Source: Isoetes taiwanensis (lineage: Eukaryota > Streptophyta > Lycopodiopsida > Isoetales > Isoetaceae). From it: a DNA stretch of 64,000 bases. Position numbers and translations under genes: made by a program. Within the stretch, counting starts at the first letter, position 1; the number at the start of each line of letters is the position of its first letter. The stretch is taken from positions 5,780,284 through 5,844,283 of the forward strand of contig JAJEKV010000019.1 of NCBI GenBank assembly GCA_021234155.1, written 5' to 3'. This document shows, piece after piece, positions 22,937-34,824 of the stretch. The notes under the pieces were generated by a model that worked only from the letters and a program-made list of their open reading frames with translations, ran no database searches and was not told where the DNA came from.

Positions 22937-25032
22937 CTAACCACCGCTTTCTCAGGATTTTGTTGATGTTGCGACCACTACTTTGAAGGTGGGAATCGTC
23001 TTGGTCGAAGCTAACAGAAGTTGTTGCTCAATGGGCCGGACGTAAGCTGAAGGACGACCATGGAGAATTACCAGATAAGCCCAGCAAAGAATTCTTTAAT
23101 AAGACCTTTCTTAGGTATCTCCATGGTATGAATAATGATGAAGTTTCTTTATTGATGGACGAAATTTTAGAAGGCAAAACCTTCTTGAAGGTTCAGCAAG
23201 GTTACACGGGCAGATTCGCTGTCGGACAGCGAGCCCTAGATATTAGGACGCTGTCTCTGATGCACCGTGAAGTGCTATCCTATGCAAACAGTGTGCTAGA
23301 CAAAGAATATGTCTCTTTCGAAGAGTTGGTGTCTCATTTTCTAGATTTGACCGAGGATAGGCTTTTGAGCATCTCAGATACGGATTTTGAATACATAAAG
23401 GCAAATTACAATAAAGAAAACGTCCAGGGTAATCTTCCCAGTGCCTTTTTGGAGGCAATCAGATCTATAATCGTGCCCGAGGAAGCGCTGCTACTGAAGA
23501 CCAAAAGAAACTCAGTGCATCATGTAACTACGGGAGGCATTCCCGTCACAGCTCCTGCGCAAGAAAATGCAACGATGGTCTTTATTGACATGCGCGCATT
23601 TAGTACGATTTGGGAAGTTAAAAAATATCAGGATTTATTTAACAGGATTGCAGGCATCACAACGGCCAAGTTATATCATATTGTAATTTTTTTGAGGTTG
23701 GCGCAACTTCCGAACTGCCTGTACAGCCAGAAACAAATCCAGGGTGGGTCTCATGTGTCAATTGGAGCTTATGAAGAGCAAGGATGGATCAACAAAAAAA
23801 ACGTGAAAGAGTTTCAATATTATGTCACACATATGTTTGTCAACAGAAGTGGGGCTCGGGTAATACCAATTGTTCCAAAGTTGGAACTCCGACTAATACA
23901 GGCCACAAGCTGCACCAAGAGCACTCCGCTTCCCAAGTATGAAATAACAGGCAATGAGGAAGTGGACGCCAAAACCAAGCAGAAGTATTTACAATACTTC
24001 ACTGGCAAACCAAAGTATACTTGGGCAGGTATTGAAGGAGACTTTGTGCTTAAATCACAGGCCAAAACCGCTTATGTCTACCAGATGGTGAGAGAACTAG
24101 TGCCAGTAGACGGATGCGTGCTTGATTTCTTTTCCGCGGGGACAGCCTCAAGAGTAGCAATGATGCAAGGCAAACGCAGCGTAGCCTTTGAATTCGACGA
24201 CAAGGTGCGTCGGTTTTTGAATGCTTTCTTTGAGACCCTAGAGAAAATGCTTACCCCCAGCGTGGAAGAAAAAGTTGAGGAAAACAAACCAGATGTATTG
24301 TCTGACGCAGAGAAGCCGGATGTGAATATCACTAAGCATACGGATATTAGCAAAGTGGATGACGTATTGGATAAGTTGGACGAGAAAGGTTTTGAGCAGA
24401 GGCTTCAAGAGACCAGAGATCTGATAGAGGGCACCGCGAAAGCTCTTGATGCACTGGATCCTCAATTCCAAAAGCTCGAGGCACTAAACCAGAGTCTGGA
24501 TAATGTCATGCCCTTGTTGTCTGGCAAAGAGTTTGAATATATGGGTCCCTCTGGATCTGAAAACGTGGAGCTAGAAACGGGACAGCTCCACAAAAGATTG
24601 AAAACAGCAGATTCACAGGAAGATGCCATGAAATTGGACGACATACAGGAAACACCCCAGTTTGATGAATCTTATGAGGCAGGCCATGTGCAACAGTTGG
24701 CTGTTGCAATGAACGTTGATATACCAGATACAACAGGCTATACCGAAATGGACTTCTCCCAGACTATTGCAAGAGGCGCTGAACATGTGGCCAGAATGGA
24801 GAAGGAATTGGGAATTGCCCCAGACTCAGTACAAGAGACTCAGTACAATACTTAGACCGTCACCTGTGTTTTCAAATGATAAATGTGTTTTTTTATGTCG
24901 TTCATAAATGTGAAGCTTTGTTTCAAGACATTTTTATGAAATATAATCATTCAAGTTCTTCTAATTTTATGTCGGGTTTCCTTTAGAGAAAATATTAATT
25001 TATAAATCTGTCAGTGCAATAGCAATAAAAGA

Positions 25033-25155
25033 AATCGCGGCAGCGATTTCCTTGAGCTAGTAGCGGTATGTTTTTTGTCAAATGTTACAACTGCCCAGAG
25101 CAGGTTCATAGATTTTTAGGCTATGCCCGAGCATTTAAAGATCGCCACCGCGATC
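25033..25155. promoter_or_regulatory. Dyad sites, copy B 3' pair
   Basis: Sites 25033-25048 (AATCGC-GGCA-GCGATT) and 25140-25155 (GATCGC-CACC-GCGATC) lie between the end of the accessory gene and the TIR. Confidence 0.7.
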
Positions 25156-25324
25156 TTTCGGACAACTAGTGATAATGAAATGCGGGGTCTAGTGCTGGCA
25201 CTTAGCATGCTAATCATAGAAATAATGCTCGATCTCGCGCTAAATTAAAGTTCCGGCCTATATTGCATTCAGTAGTAGTTCATTTAGGTGCACAAGGACC
25301 TTAAATCCCTGTCTACGCACTGTC

Positions 25325-25385
25325 CGCGACCTATTTCGTGCTCGAACGAGAAAACATATTTTCTCTAATTAATGAATTCATGCTT
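25325..25385 (-). repeat. Copy B right terminal inverted repeat
   Basis: Ends TAATTAATGAATTCATGCTT. About 60 bp of subterminal sequence (CGACCTATTTCGTG...) matches the left end of copy A in inverted orientation. Confidence 0.85.
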
Positions 25386-25665
25386 ACATACGGCAATGAG
25401 AAATTTTTTAAGCACTAAGGGCAGAATGCTCAGATCTTATGGAATGCATGTCCTATAGTCAACCGTCTATGTTGAAAGTAATCGTCCATTTTTTATTATT
25501 GATTGTCGTGATACTGCCAGAGTGGATGTCATGGTTATAACCAGTTCATGCATAACCCACAGTGTTTTCGTGCACCACCTCTATTTCATGCACTGACCAC
25601 AGATTACATGGACATTTATATCTGGCAGTATGGGCTGAGTCATGACATGACACCTTATTTATTGA

Positions 25666-25869
25666 TTGCCTCATGATGCTCAACATTTACTGCCTATCAT
25701 TGAGAAAATGGTTCTAGAAGAGACTGGTGGTGATACTGTGGCATATGGCACTGAAAGTAATTTTCGAGAAGGTATTAGAGACATGGTGGCATCAAGTTTA
25801 CTAAATCCATGCATTTGCAGGGCAGATAAGGCGGACGGTGTGAAATCCAATCTGTTTGTTCAAATATAA
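25666..25869 (+). other. Exon-like open frame, unknown
   Basis: An open frame with HDAQHLLPIIEKMVLEETGG and TESNFREGIRDMV, followed by CRADKADGVKSNLF and a stop. The last part recurs at 15650-15711, left of copy B. It may be a host-gene exon or a duplicated piece of one. I do not recognise it. Confidence 0.3.
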
Positions 25870-25945
25870 ATGTGCAAGTTCAGAGACATAAGGCAATGAG
25901 AAATGTTCAGCACTAAGGGCAAAATGCTTAGATCTTATGGACAAA
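25793..25945 (+). repeat. Duplicated target region with the copy B site unfilled
   Basis: Its first part (25810-25894) matches the left flank of copy B (15650-15733) and the rest (25892-25945) matches the right flank (25386-25440). It reads straight through the insertion point. Confidence 0.85.
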
Positions 25946-26589
25946 AATCTGTAGGAGAAAAAGCTTTGCATATGGGCAGGAACAACCTGTGTCGCTGGAG
26001 CGCTTCCATGATCACCATCATTGACTCTCACATGTTATAAAGAACCCACATTGTTCCTGGAACAAAATATGACGACAAACAGCAATCAGGTATTGTTGAT
26101 CATTCAAGATTATTTGTTTAAGCATCTCGGTTGTGCAAGTTTCATCTAGCTTTAATTTCAAGGCCCTGTTTGCCAAGCTATCTTGCCTTCACTATACACA
26201 TGGATCTCCTAGAGGAGATTACGTAATTTAAGCATCTGATGTGGTATTAACGTATGTGCTTCAGTTCAGGCCATTCCAGGCTAATCCGACTACTGCTTAA
26301 TAACAAGTTTCTCTGCCGAAGCCAACAAAAGCTCCTGCTCTCTTCAGAATGCTCATACCATTTGCCCTATCATTTTTTCGCTCTTAAAAGTCCTGCATGT
26401 TATACAATGATTATTCCAGTATTCAAAAAATTGGGCCAGGTTAGTCTGTTCAGCTTTGAGATTTCGAAATTAAGATCTTAGGTCCAGTTTATTAGGGCCT
26501 TTGGGGACTTCATACGGTTATTATCTCTTTGGTACGGTATTGAGAGTTCAAAAGCATGTTCAATGTTCAGTATTCTTTGTTCGAATAAA

Positions 26590-26925
26590 AAAATAGAACT
26601 ATTTACTTCTATTCTTAAGCCAAATATTTTTTTTTTGACAGTAGTTTCTTCTGAATCCAGCATGACTCTGCAGATTACTCTTAATGATCAGGTATGATCT
26701 TCATCCTAGAACTATTTACTTCTATTCTTAAGCCAAATATTTTTTTGTGACAGTAGTTTCTTCTGAATCCAGCATGACTCTGCAGATTACTCTTAATGAT
26801 CAGGTATGATCTTCATCCTACACGGTGTCGCTAAGATGGATCACAACATTCTGCAGATTACTCTTAATGATCAGGTATGATCTTCATCCTACACGGTGTC
26901 GCTAAGATGGATCACAACATTTATG
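26590..26925 (+). repeat. Nested short tandem duplications
   Basis: A block starting GAACTATTTACTTCTATTC is present twice (about 26595-26705 and 26707-26820). A second block with CACGGTGTCGCTAAGATGG follows, also twice. Confidence 0.8.
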
Positions 26926-27089
26926 ATGTTTGCCTATCTTTGGAATCCTTTGCCAAACTTTCTGCAATAATTGAATCATGGATATCCACATTGTGAAACC
27001 ACATTGCTTCGAATCCCTGATAATAGCTTTCTTTGCTTTTCTATAAACTCTGGACAGGCAACAAATTGTAAACTTTTCTTCAAGTCGAG

Positions 27090-27780
27090 AGATAGACTTA
27101 ATGGCATTTCTAGAGGAGGTAGACATTTGCTTATGTATAGACTTAATGGCATTTCTAGAGAAGGTAGACATTTGCTTATGTGGCAGATTTGTTTAACTTA
27201 GATTAAATTTACAGGTCATAACAAAGGTTCATATGTAATAGGATCTTTCCATTTTATTTCTTCACTTCCAACAACCGTGTTGCTAGCATTCTAAAGGAGG
27301 TATTAATATTTAAAGTGGAGTTATTAAGATGTGCACTGATATCTATGTTCCAATGCAGGACTAAGGATTTCCAACCAGAATTTGAAGTATAGCACTGGAC
27401 CTTCCAAGCAACAATTTTGTTGTAGCATCTCTATTATATCTTTTTTGTAAATTATACACATGAAATGTAGAGGACTTTCTATGTTTACAGTGCACTTATT
27501 AGATGTAGTTTATATTAAATCTGATACATACACCTTATGTATCTTATTCGACAAAGTTATTAAACGCAGTATAGATGCATAAAGACATGTTATGGAAAAA
27601 TGGCGCTTTGGTAGTGCTTTTCTTGCCATGTATCATACTTACAAACATCAAGCATGCAATAAACTACATCTCTGCTCTATGGTTGTGGCGCTTTGGTAGT
27701 GCTTTTCTTGCGATGTATCATGCTTACAAACATCAAGCATGCAATAAGCTACATCTCTGCTCTATGGTTGCACATGTTTA
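27090..27780 (+). repeat. Two further two-copy tandem duplications
   Basis: Units with GACTTAATGGCATTTCTAGA (about 50 bp, 27093-27185) and GGCGCTTTGGTAGTGCTTTT (about 85 bp, 27602-27772) are each repeated head to tail. No gene is seen around them. Confidence 0.8.
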
Positions 27781-28682
27781 AAAGCATTTGAAAGCATTTG
27801 AACTTTTCTTATGGAAGCTTTTGAGGCTATTTAGCTAGATCGTCTATTCAGTTTTATAAGGTTTCTTAAATCGATGAATCCAAATTGCAAGCTCGATCTT
27901 TTAAAGATCAAGCTCAAGACCCTTAAACGGATAGGATTTTAATTGAGTATAAACTAGGGGATATTGTTATGAAATTGAGTATAAACTAGGCGACATTGTT
28001 ATGAAATTTTTCAAAGGTGTTATGTCTTTGTTTAATAAGGATGCACAGCATTAGAGTGCATCAAATCTTCCAAGTGAGAAGCCATTGACTAGCTATGCAT
28101 TTTACCAGGAAATATCAATAGAATTTGATAATAACTTTAATAATGCTAAACATGTTGTTTTCATCTGTTCCAAAGTTATTTCATCAACAATTAGTAATTG
28201 TTCAAATGTTGATCGTGTGCCGGGAAAGAATGAGCCCATACCTGCCATGTGGGCATCTATAGGGTGCAACATGGCATCCCTGCAATGCAACATGGCATCA
28301 TTGCAATGTAACAACGTCCTTTTTAAATGCCATTGCCAAGCCTAATGATGATTTACAAATTCATTGGTTCTTTAGTCCAAAGTTCAAATGACAGAGAATA
28401 AGCTTGAAAAAACCCATGTATTTTTTATGTTGAACAAACAAATAGTCCCTATGTGCCAAATTATGAATGACACATTTTATTCACATCGCCACGTTGCATT
28501 GACAAAGTAATCCTCACCTTTTCCTCACATAACTAACAAACAAATTAAGGAAATACACCTTTTGCTATTTATACACCCAAGCACTCCAAGCACACATAGC
28601 ATGTTCTAGCTAAAGCCCGGCATATTTTCATGCTCCAAATCTTCTTTTGTTACTAAACAACCGCCTTTCAAATCGTTACTAG

Positions 28683-28711
28683 GCCCGGCAACGTCGGGCA
28701 CTATAATTAGT
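28683..28711 (+). mobile_element. Helitron-type 3' terminus
   Basis: A hairpin GCCCGGCAACGTCGGGC is followed by ACTATAATTAGT and a T. This resembles Helitron 3' ends (hairpin about 10 nt before CTRR-T). A 5' end could be TCTCTATTA near 27429, which is uncertain. Confidence 0.5.
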
Positions 28712-28712
28712 T

Positions 28713-31521
28713 AATGTTAATGGTAGTTATGTGTTGGTTGTTATAATAAAAAAAAAAATTGGGCCCTTCGGGCCCTAACAAAGCAAGCATAAGTATTATA
28801 CTGAAATGTTTATTTAAAATAACTTAGCTTATTCATTATTCATTCATTATCAGTAATTTGAATATTGCAATACAAGAATCAAGTTCATGAAGGATCAAAA
28901 TGCAACACACCATTTATTCCACTCTAAACAATGCACAACTATTCTAGAAATACAATGCACAACTGAGCATTGTCACTTTCATTTATAGAATGTGGACAAA
29001 TTGAATTGGAAATATAATCCCTAGAAACACATTTCATTGTAATCTCAATTCCCTGCATTGCATACCAAGGGCCACCTAAATATACACAAATACACTGTTA
29101 TAAAATGGGCAAAACAACAATAACATCAACAAAAACATAATAAGGTATGCTGAAGAGGATTGGATTTGCACCAAGTGCTATCGTCAAGAAGGCTACATCT
29201 ATTGAAAACTGCCGCAATAAATGAGCCAAATCTACAGTCCATATACTACAAAAGGAGAATGGATCAACACAAATAACAACAAAGATTTTCTAGATCATAC
29301 AACTTGGCCCATGCACAGAAAACACATGCTGTTCTATTCTAGAAATCTAATCTCCTCAGTAATAAATTCTTGGAAGTAATAAATTGACTCGCTAATACTG
29401 AACTAGAACCATAAGAATTGGCACATGGATTGTTAATGCTGCAGAATGTGTGTCTTATTCCAACAAAAATTTGCATGGGATCTTATGCCTCCCATCATGT
29501 CTACTATTCCACTTAGAATATCCAAAACCGATACCAACAAATTCTTTTACTAGGTTTCAAATCCACTCCTTTTTCAAGTATGTTTGTCAAATGATATGTT
29601 CTCCGCTAACTTAATCTACATTTTACTTTCCATATCCTCTTCATAATCCAATTATAGGAGACTCCACCTTCTAACATGGCGCCGAATCTTGATATCTTGT
29701 ATTATCAAATGAGCACTCAAATACGTCCAGAGATGAAATAGCAAAGCCCATAGACAAGATACATCTTAAAAAACAAATTGTAGCAACAAAAGTAGAAGCT
29801 TTTGTTATGATCCTACCAGTCCTCAATGAAGACTGATCAGATTTTCTTGAAGGCTAACTATAAGCCGCATATGTTTGCATGGAAGGCTTTTTACATTGCC
29901 AGGCAGACAACCAGATCAGACCTAAGGTGCACTTGCCACTTCCAACAAAAGCACTTACCAGTAAGTGCAGACCAATAAGTGCAAAAGATAATCTCCACAA
30001 CCTAGCCTATTTAACTATTGATGAATCGTACCTTGTGGTTCCGCAAAGGTCGCCGAATAAACTTCCAAGCTGCTTTAAAATTCACCTCTGCCAAGCAGTG
30101 GTGTCAGAACTGATGAACAAATGGATAATACTGTGTTGATGATGTGCGTTCGTAACTGGGCATGAAAAAATCAAAGGTAGAAGGAATGTTTTGTAATAAT
30201 AACCCCATGCACTGTAGCTTTGGGATCCGAAGTGGGCCAAGCTTTAAGCCCGTGTTCAGCACCAAACAGTCATAGAGTAGTCGCTTCAAACACAAGTGCC
30301 TGAACAAATGATAACATGCACAATGAAGTATCAACTTCAAGCTTCATTTCTTCCTTTGATCCAATCACAATCATCCCCTGCAACCAAACTCCTAGCACTA
30401 GGCTAGCTGCCAAAAGCCCGTGTTGCACGAAATCAATTCGCCCAATAACAACAAAGCAAACCACCAGACAAGACCAGACCCATTTCCCTCTGCCAGATTT
30501 TTGCTTTTCATGGGGCTCTTGGAACCATTCAAAGAACCATAACACCCAGGCTGTGCAACAAGGTAAGAAAATAGGCTTAGCTGATCTGACATGATCCATG
30601 CCCTGCCCTATCGAATATGGTAGAGGACCAGATACGGCATGGGCAGAACAAAACCTTAAGTTGAAGGGTCTCAAGCCTTGCATGTAAAGCAAGGAAAAAG
30701 TACTTTTGTTAGAATAGAACCTTAAATTATAAAAAATATATATCAAAATTTATGGAACCATTGGAAAGTGTCACGAAAATTAAAGTGAGCGTATGTGCAC
30801 TTTAGATATACCAATTAGTACGTCTCATGGAATACTATCATCAAATCATATAAAAACCTTAGGAAAAAAAAGTACAAAAATACAAAAACAACCCCCTATT
30901 ATAATGCTACATATTCAAATAGTAGTTCCTATGCAGCTGCGCATGGAAAGAAACACCAAAGATTAGGTAGGTCGAACATTCAAGAGTATGCAAATGGTGC
31001 TGCAATGTACTTGCAGTATTAGGCTATGATATTGCAATTGCATTATAGCATTAAACCATCGGAACAAAGGTGCGTGTTGAACAATATAACATTAATTGTC
31101 CCATTCCTTCTTCAGTCGACTACATTGTGTGTTGGAAAAATGCTAGATCACATCCTCCAACACAATAAGAGTCAAGATAGTTGATCAGCATTAGGTTCCT
31201 TTAAAAGCAAGGTTACCTTGCATTTAATTGAAACTAGCATGTACACAATTGTAGAAAACGTCTCTCATGATATCTTTGCATAGACACAGGTTACTTATGA
31301 AGCTTCATTAGGCCAACATTAACATAACACGACTAACACTACTAAAGCCTAGCTATGTAGCCTCATGGCACATCAAAAAGTTATGATACTTTAAATTTAG
31401 GCGACATAAGAACAATTGTACATACTAAAGACTAGCAACGTTGCCTCATGGCACATGAAAAGTTATAACACTTCAAAACTAGACAATATAAGAACAACCA
31501 TTTTTACTGTATGACATCCGC
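28713..31521. other. No gene recognised
   Basis: AT-rich DNA with only short spurious frames. A partly repeated segment (GCCTCATGGCACAT...) occurs at about 31360 and 31443. I see no RNA gene or transposon border. Confidence 0.5.
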
Positions 31522-31538
31522 AGAAAGATGTCAATGAT

Positions 31539-32240
31539 TGTATAGTGGTAAAAAGTGGGCCTTGGTATAAGAAGTTGGATCTTAAGCTTCTAAATGGTCC
31601 AGAATTAGCCCGTCTTTTTCCTGACAAGGAGGCTTTTGCTAGCTTTCGTCGAGGCATTCGTGCATCTCAGGCATCTGTTCATCCTTCTTCTCATGTTCAA
31701 GCTCCTGTTGTTACTTCTTCATCTATTCAAGATCAACCTTTACCAGCTGTGTTGCATTCCTCGTCCATGGAAGATGCTCTAATTCCAGTTCCGATGGTGG
31801 CGTCCTTAGCGCCATCAGTTGTACATGTACTTCATTCTTCTCCCCATGTTGATGCTTCTTCCTCTCATGTTTCTGAGGTTGTTATGACTGATGGGCCTAA
31901 TCTTCTGTGCGCAAAAGAGTCATGGCAGCAGGTCAATTGGAAGAAGGTAGCGAGAAAGAAGTCTGTCATGTCATCTCATGAGGCTCTCCTGCCTCGTACT
32001 ATTCAGTGGCATGATAATTTGATGTCTGTTGATGATCATCTCGATATGGCAGATCATGTTGATTGTGACGAGGCCATTAAACGCCTCAAGGTGGCACAGG
32101 GAGTTTGAGTTTATACTGTGTATGGGTGGTTTTGCTTAGTGGACTATTTCATTCTCTAGGTTTTGAGTCCCATGACACAGGTCCCTTGTATATATCTTGA
32201 TTTTTCTTGATAATAGATTGTCGTCCTTCAAAAAAAAAAA
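31539..32240 (+). mobile_element. LINE-mobilised insertion carrying one ORF (ORF1-only or retrocopy)
   Basis: A 702-bp insertion flanked by a perfect 17-bp target duplication AGAAAGATGTCAATGAT (31522-31538, 32241-32257) that ends in an A-run. It holds an open frame (31545-32108, 187 codons) with a Ser/His/Val-rich middle and a basic WKKVARKKS motif. A 3' UTR follows, with TTGATAATAGATTGTCGTCC before the poly-A, as in plant L1 3' ends. No RT is present, so it is either an internally deleted LINE keeping only ORF1 sequence or a retrocopied mRNA. The protein is not one I recognise. Confidence 0.75.
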
Positions 32241-32318
32241 AGAAAGATGTCAATGATGCAAAATTTCTGAGGTCCATCAAGGACTAAAGTAAAGAATAAG
32301 CAATCATCTGAGTCCTTA

Positions 32319-32423
32319 TCTCTACTATTTTCTTCTCATTCCTTCTCAACTGTAGCTAAGTATTGTAAATATTGCAAATACAACCGTACTTATGCCTGGC
32401 AACGTCGGACACTTGTTACTAGT
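32319..32423 (+). mobile_element. Possible 105-bp mini-Helitron
   Basis: A 5' TCTCTACTATTTTC preceded by A, and a 3' hairpin GCCTGGCAACGTCGGAC (32394-32410) followed by ACTAGT and T, consistent with insertion between A and T. The extreme shortness makes it tentative. Confidence 0.45.
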
Positions 32424-33628
32424 TTATATTTAACTTAAAAAGGCCATTATTTATCTTAAGTATATAGCAGGTCTTATCATAAGCTTTTGAAGCTTGTAGA
32501 AAAAGCATCTGCGGCACATTCACAGAATAGAATGATTTCTATGGTAAAGGTAGAGCACGGTTTCATGTCGAGTTAGCAAGGCTAAAATCGCTCTTTTATA
32601 TTTATTTGTATTGTTTGTTTGGTTGTTTTGTTATTCAATGTTGCCTGTTATTTCTCACAATGATCGGGTATCAAGCATTCCACACACTAATATTGTGTCA
32701 CAATTTCCTCGAGTTAGATTACACTGGTTCAATTGCTGAGAGTTGTCAATGGCAGATGCATTAGATGGCTCAACATATATTGGCTGCATAACTGATTGGT
32801 TTAGTTGATGTGTGTTTGATTTGGAGTGTCGCATATGTCATTTGAATCATACAACTTCTATTCTCTGGGCCATCACTTGCAGGTAGGGGGTTCTATCTAC
32901 ACTAGAGCTCATGTTCATTCCGTCTATTTCTCTATAAGTCATGCTGCCTATAATGTTTCCTTCTTCTTTCCCACTGCATTTCCATATCTTCCACACTCTA
33001 ATTTGTGTGGCGTTCTCTATTCCTTTCTCATATTCTCTCTATATCTTCCTCACTTAAGCTCGATTATCACTGTCTACAAGGCATTTCACCAACAATACTA
33101 TGTGACAATGTGTACTAGTTTCTTCTTTCGGGCCTCTTGTCAAATTGTCATTGTAAACCTTGCATATATACAAGAACACAATTAGATCATCCTTCTTGAC
33201 CTAGCCTTATATTTCAAATCATTCTTCACTTCTTTATGAGCTATCCAAAAAAAATCCATGAATATCTCCCGAGGGCAAATTTGCCTTTTTCCATGTTTCA
33301 AATTAAGCAAAATTCTTCTTTCTGAATGTAAACAATGCACATTGTGATTTTTTTTTTCTCTCGCATTCTACTTTTTCTCCGCTGCCATTTGCATATTAAT
33401 TGAACACGTTACTGTTTTTTCTGTCATCATTTGCTAGCAGTCCCAATGCATATCCAAGCATCTCCCCCATCTTTCTTCTTCTTAGCTCTACATCTTTATT
33501 GTTCTTCGGCCGACTTTGCTTAACACTAATCGTTGGAATTTAGGGGCTAAAAACCACTGAGTAGACACTATTTTCACCTCGTTAAGCTCTGGCTATGGCA
33601 TCCTTATGTGTGAGCTATGCCTTGCCCC

Positions 33629-33667
<39 letters not shown>

Positions 33668-34800
33668 GGGCTTAACTCTAGATAATGGCAACCCAGTTTC
33701 ATATATTAACACAAAGGAGACGGGAAAGAGGAATGTTTGTAGCCATGCCGACCCGATAATTCTTGTAAAAACAAATGGCATGTTTAATGGTCAACTCTGA
33801 ACCATACCAACAACGCAATATGTTTGAAGTTATTTTCATTCTAACACCATGGGACACAATCTTTTGCAATTCAAATTTAATATGGAAACTAGAAGCAATC
33901 TATTGCTCAACAGTTAAAGCCAATAACCATATGTGTTGCTAAATCTCCTCTCTGGATTCCATATTTAAGGAAGCTTCCAACATAGGGGTTGAACATCGTG
34001 AGCATGGTGCAAGCTCACCACCTCACACATCGGAAATATCTAATTCATATAAATTGGTCTATTTTAATTAACAAATGATGGAGGTCTCAATACTAGCAAG
34101 AATTAGATTGTTAAACAATCATGTTCAATCATTGTTGCTGACGTCTTAATAATATTGATCTACATGTTCTATAATTCTACCTCTATAGGTTCCTTAATTA
34201 TATCTATGGCTCCCTAGCTTTGTGGATTGAAACAGTCTACGATTATTTGTGATAGTTCTGTGCTCTAGAAACTTTTAAAGGCCAAGTTATGATGGTGAAA
34301 GGCTATAAGCTGGTTTTAATCCATTGCTTACCTATTGCCCTGTCAATGGCAACCATTCTAGTACTTGTCTAATGTCTTGTGGTGCAAGTAACCGGACTAA
34401 ACCCTCCGTGTGATATCTTGATTTCACTTCGAGCAAAAATACTGCTCAAATTTGCTAAGGTTGCTATGTGGTGATATCTTTTAAGAGCTTCTGAAATGAT
34501 ATAGTTTTATTTTGAGCACCATGTGTTTGGTTGCAGGAGGTTGTTCTATAAAATACTGGTTCGTTATGGCTATGGGGTATATTTTGTTTATATATAATGG
34601 CCTTAATCTCACCTATTGCCTTATCTTTTTCCTTTGTATATATTTTATTGTATATTACTTTGTCCTCTTGATCTATTAATTATATTGAAATGATCAAATC
34701 TATTGTTATATAGATTTTTTGGGTTGAAAGACTTCAGTTTTTATTTAATTATAAGTCAAGTCAAGTAAAGATGCAAAGACAGAAATAAAATCTCAGAGGA
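32424..34800. other. No gene recognised; 36-A run
   Basis: A homopolymer of about 36 A (33630-33665) could be a retroelement tail, but no target duplication or body was found. The rest is AT-rich and featureless. Confidence 0.5.
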
Positions 34801-34824
34801 TAAGCATGGATCGACTGAGTGAAA

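Larger units (their letters stand above)
20931..24855 (+). pseudogene. Methyltransferase-like accessory gene, copy B (four exons, frameshifted)
   Basis: Exons: 20931-20958, 21333-22457, 22524-22872, 22956-24855, with GT-AG borders, and phase kept across intron 1. Exon 2 is frameshifted near 21600 and 21700, and about 40 bp are missing near 22987 compared with copy A. The main open frame (23128-24855, 575 codons) has a charged N-terminal part, a segment MVFIDMRAF (near residue 150), then ELRLIQ...TPLPKYEITG, GDFVLKSQAKTAYVY, and CVLDFFSAGTASRVAMMQGK (near 331) with AFEFDD. The order resembles beta-class DNA N6-adenine/N4-cytosine methyltransferases (motif IV before motif I), but no DPPY is seen, so the protein may bind DNA or SAM without catalysis. 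The C-terminal 180 residues are acidic and helical. The gene is divergent from the transposase. Confidence 0.7.
15734..25385 (+). mobile_element. Large TIR DNA transposon, copy B
   Basis: TIRs AAGCACGATTTCATTAATT (left) and the complement of AAGCATGAATTCATTAATT (right), flanked by ACATA on both sides (15729-15733, 25386-25390). An unfilled paralog of the target at 25866-25940 reads GAGACATAAGGCAATG across the junction, which confirms both ends. Order: ORF-1 and ORF-2 (plus), transposase (minus), methyltransferase-like gene (plus). It is the better preserved copy, but the accessory gene is frameshifted and the transposase C-terminus is deleted. Confidence 0.9.

Noticed and set aside
33606-33800. 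ORF with a poly-lysine run
   Set aside because: It translates a 36-A homopolymer, not a coding sequence.
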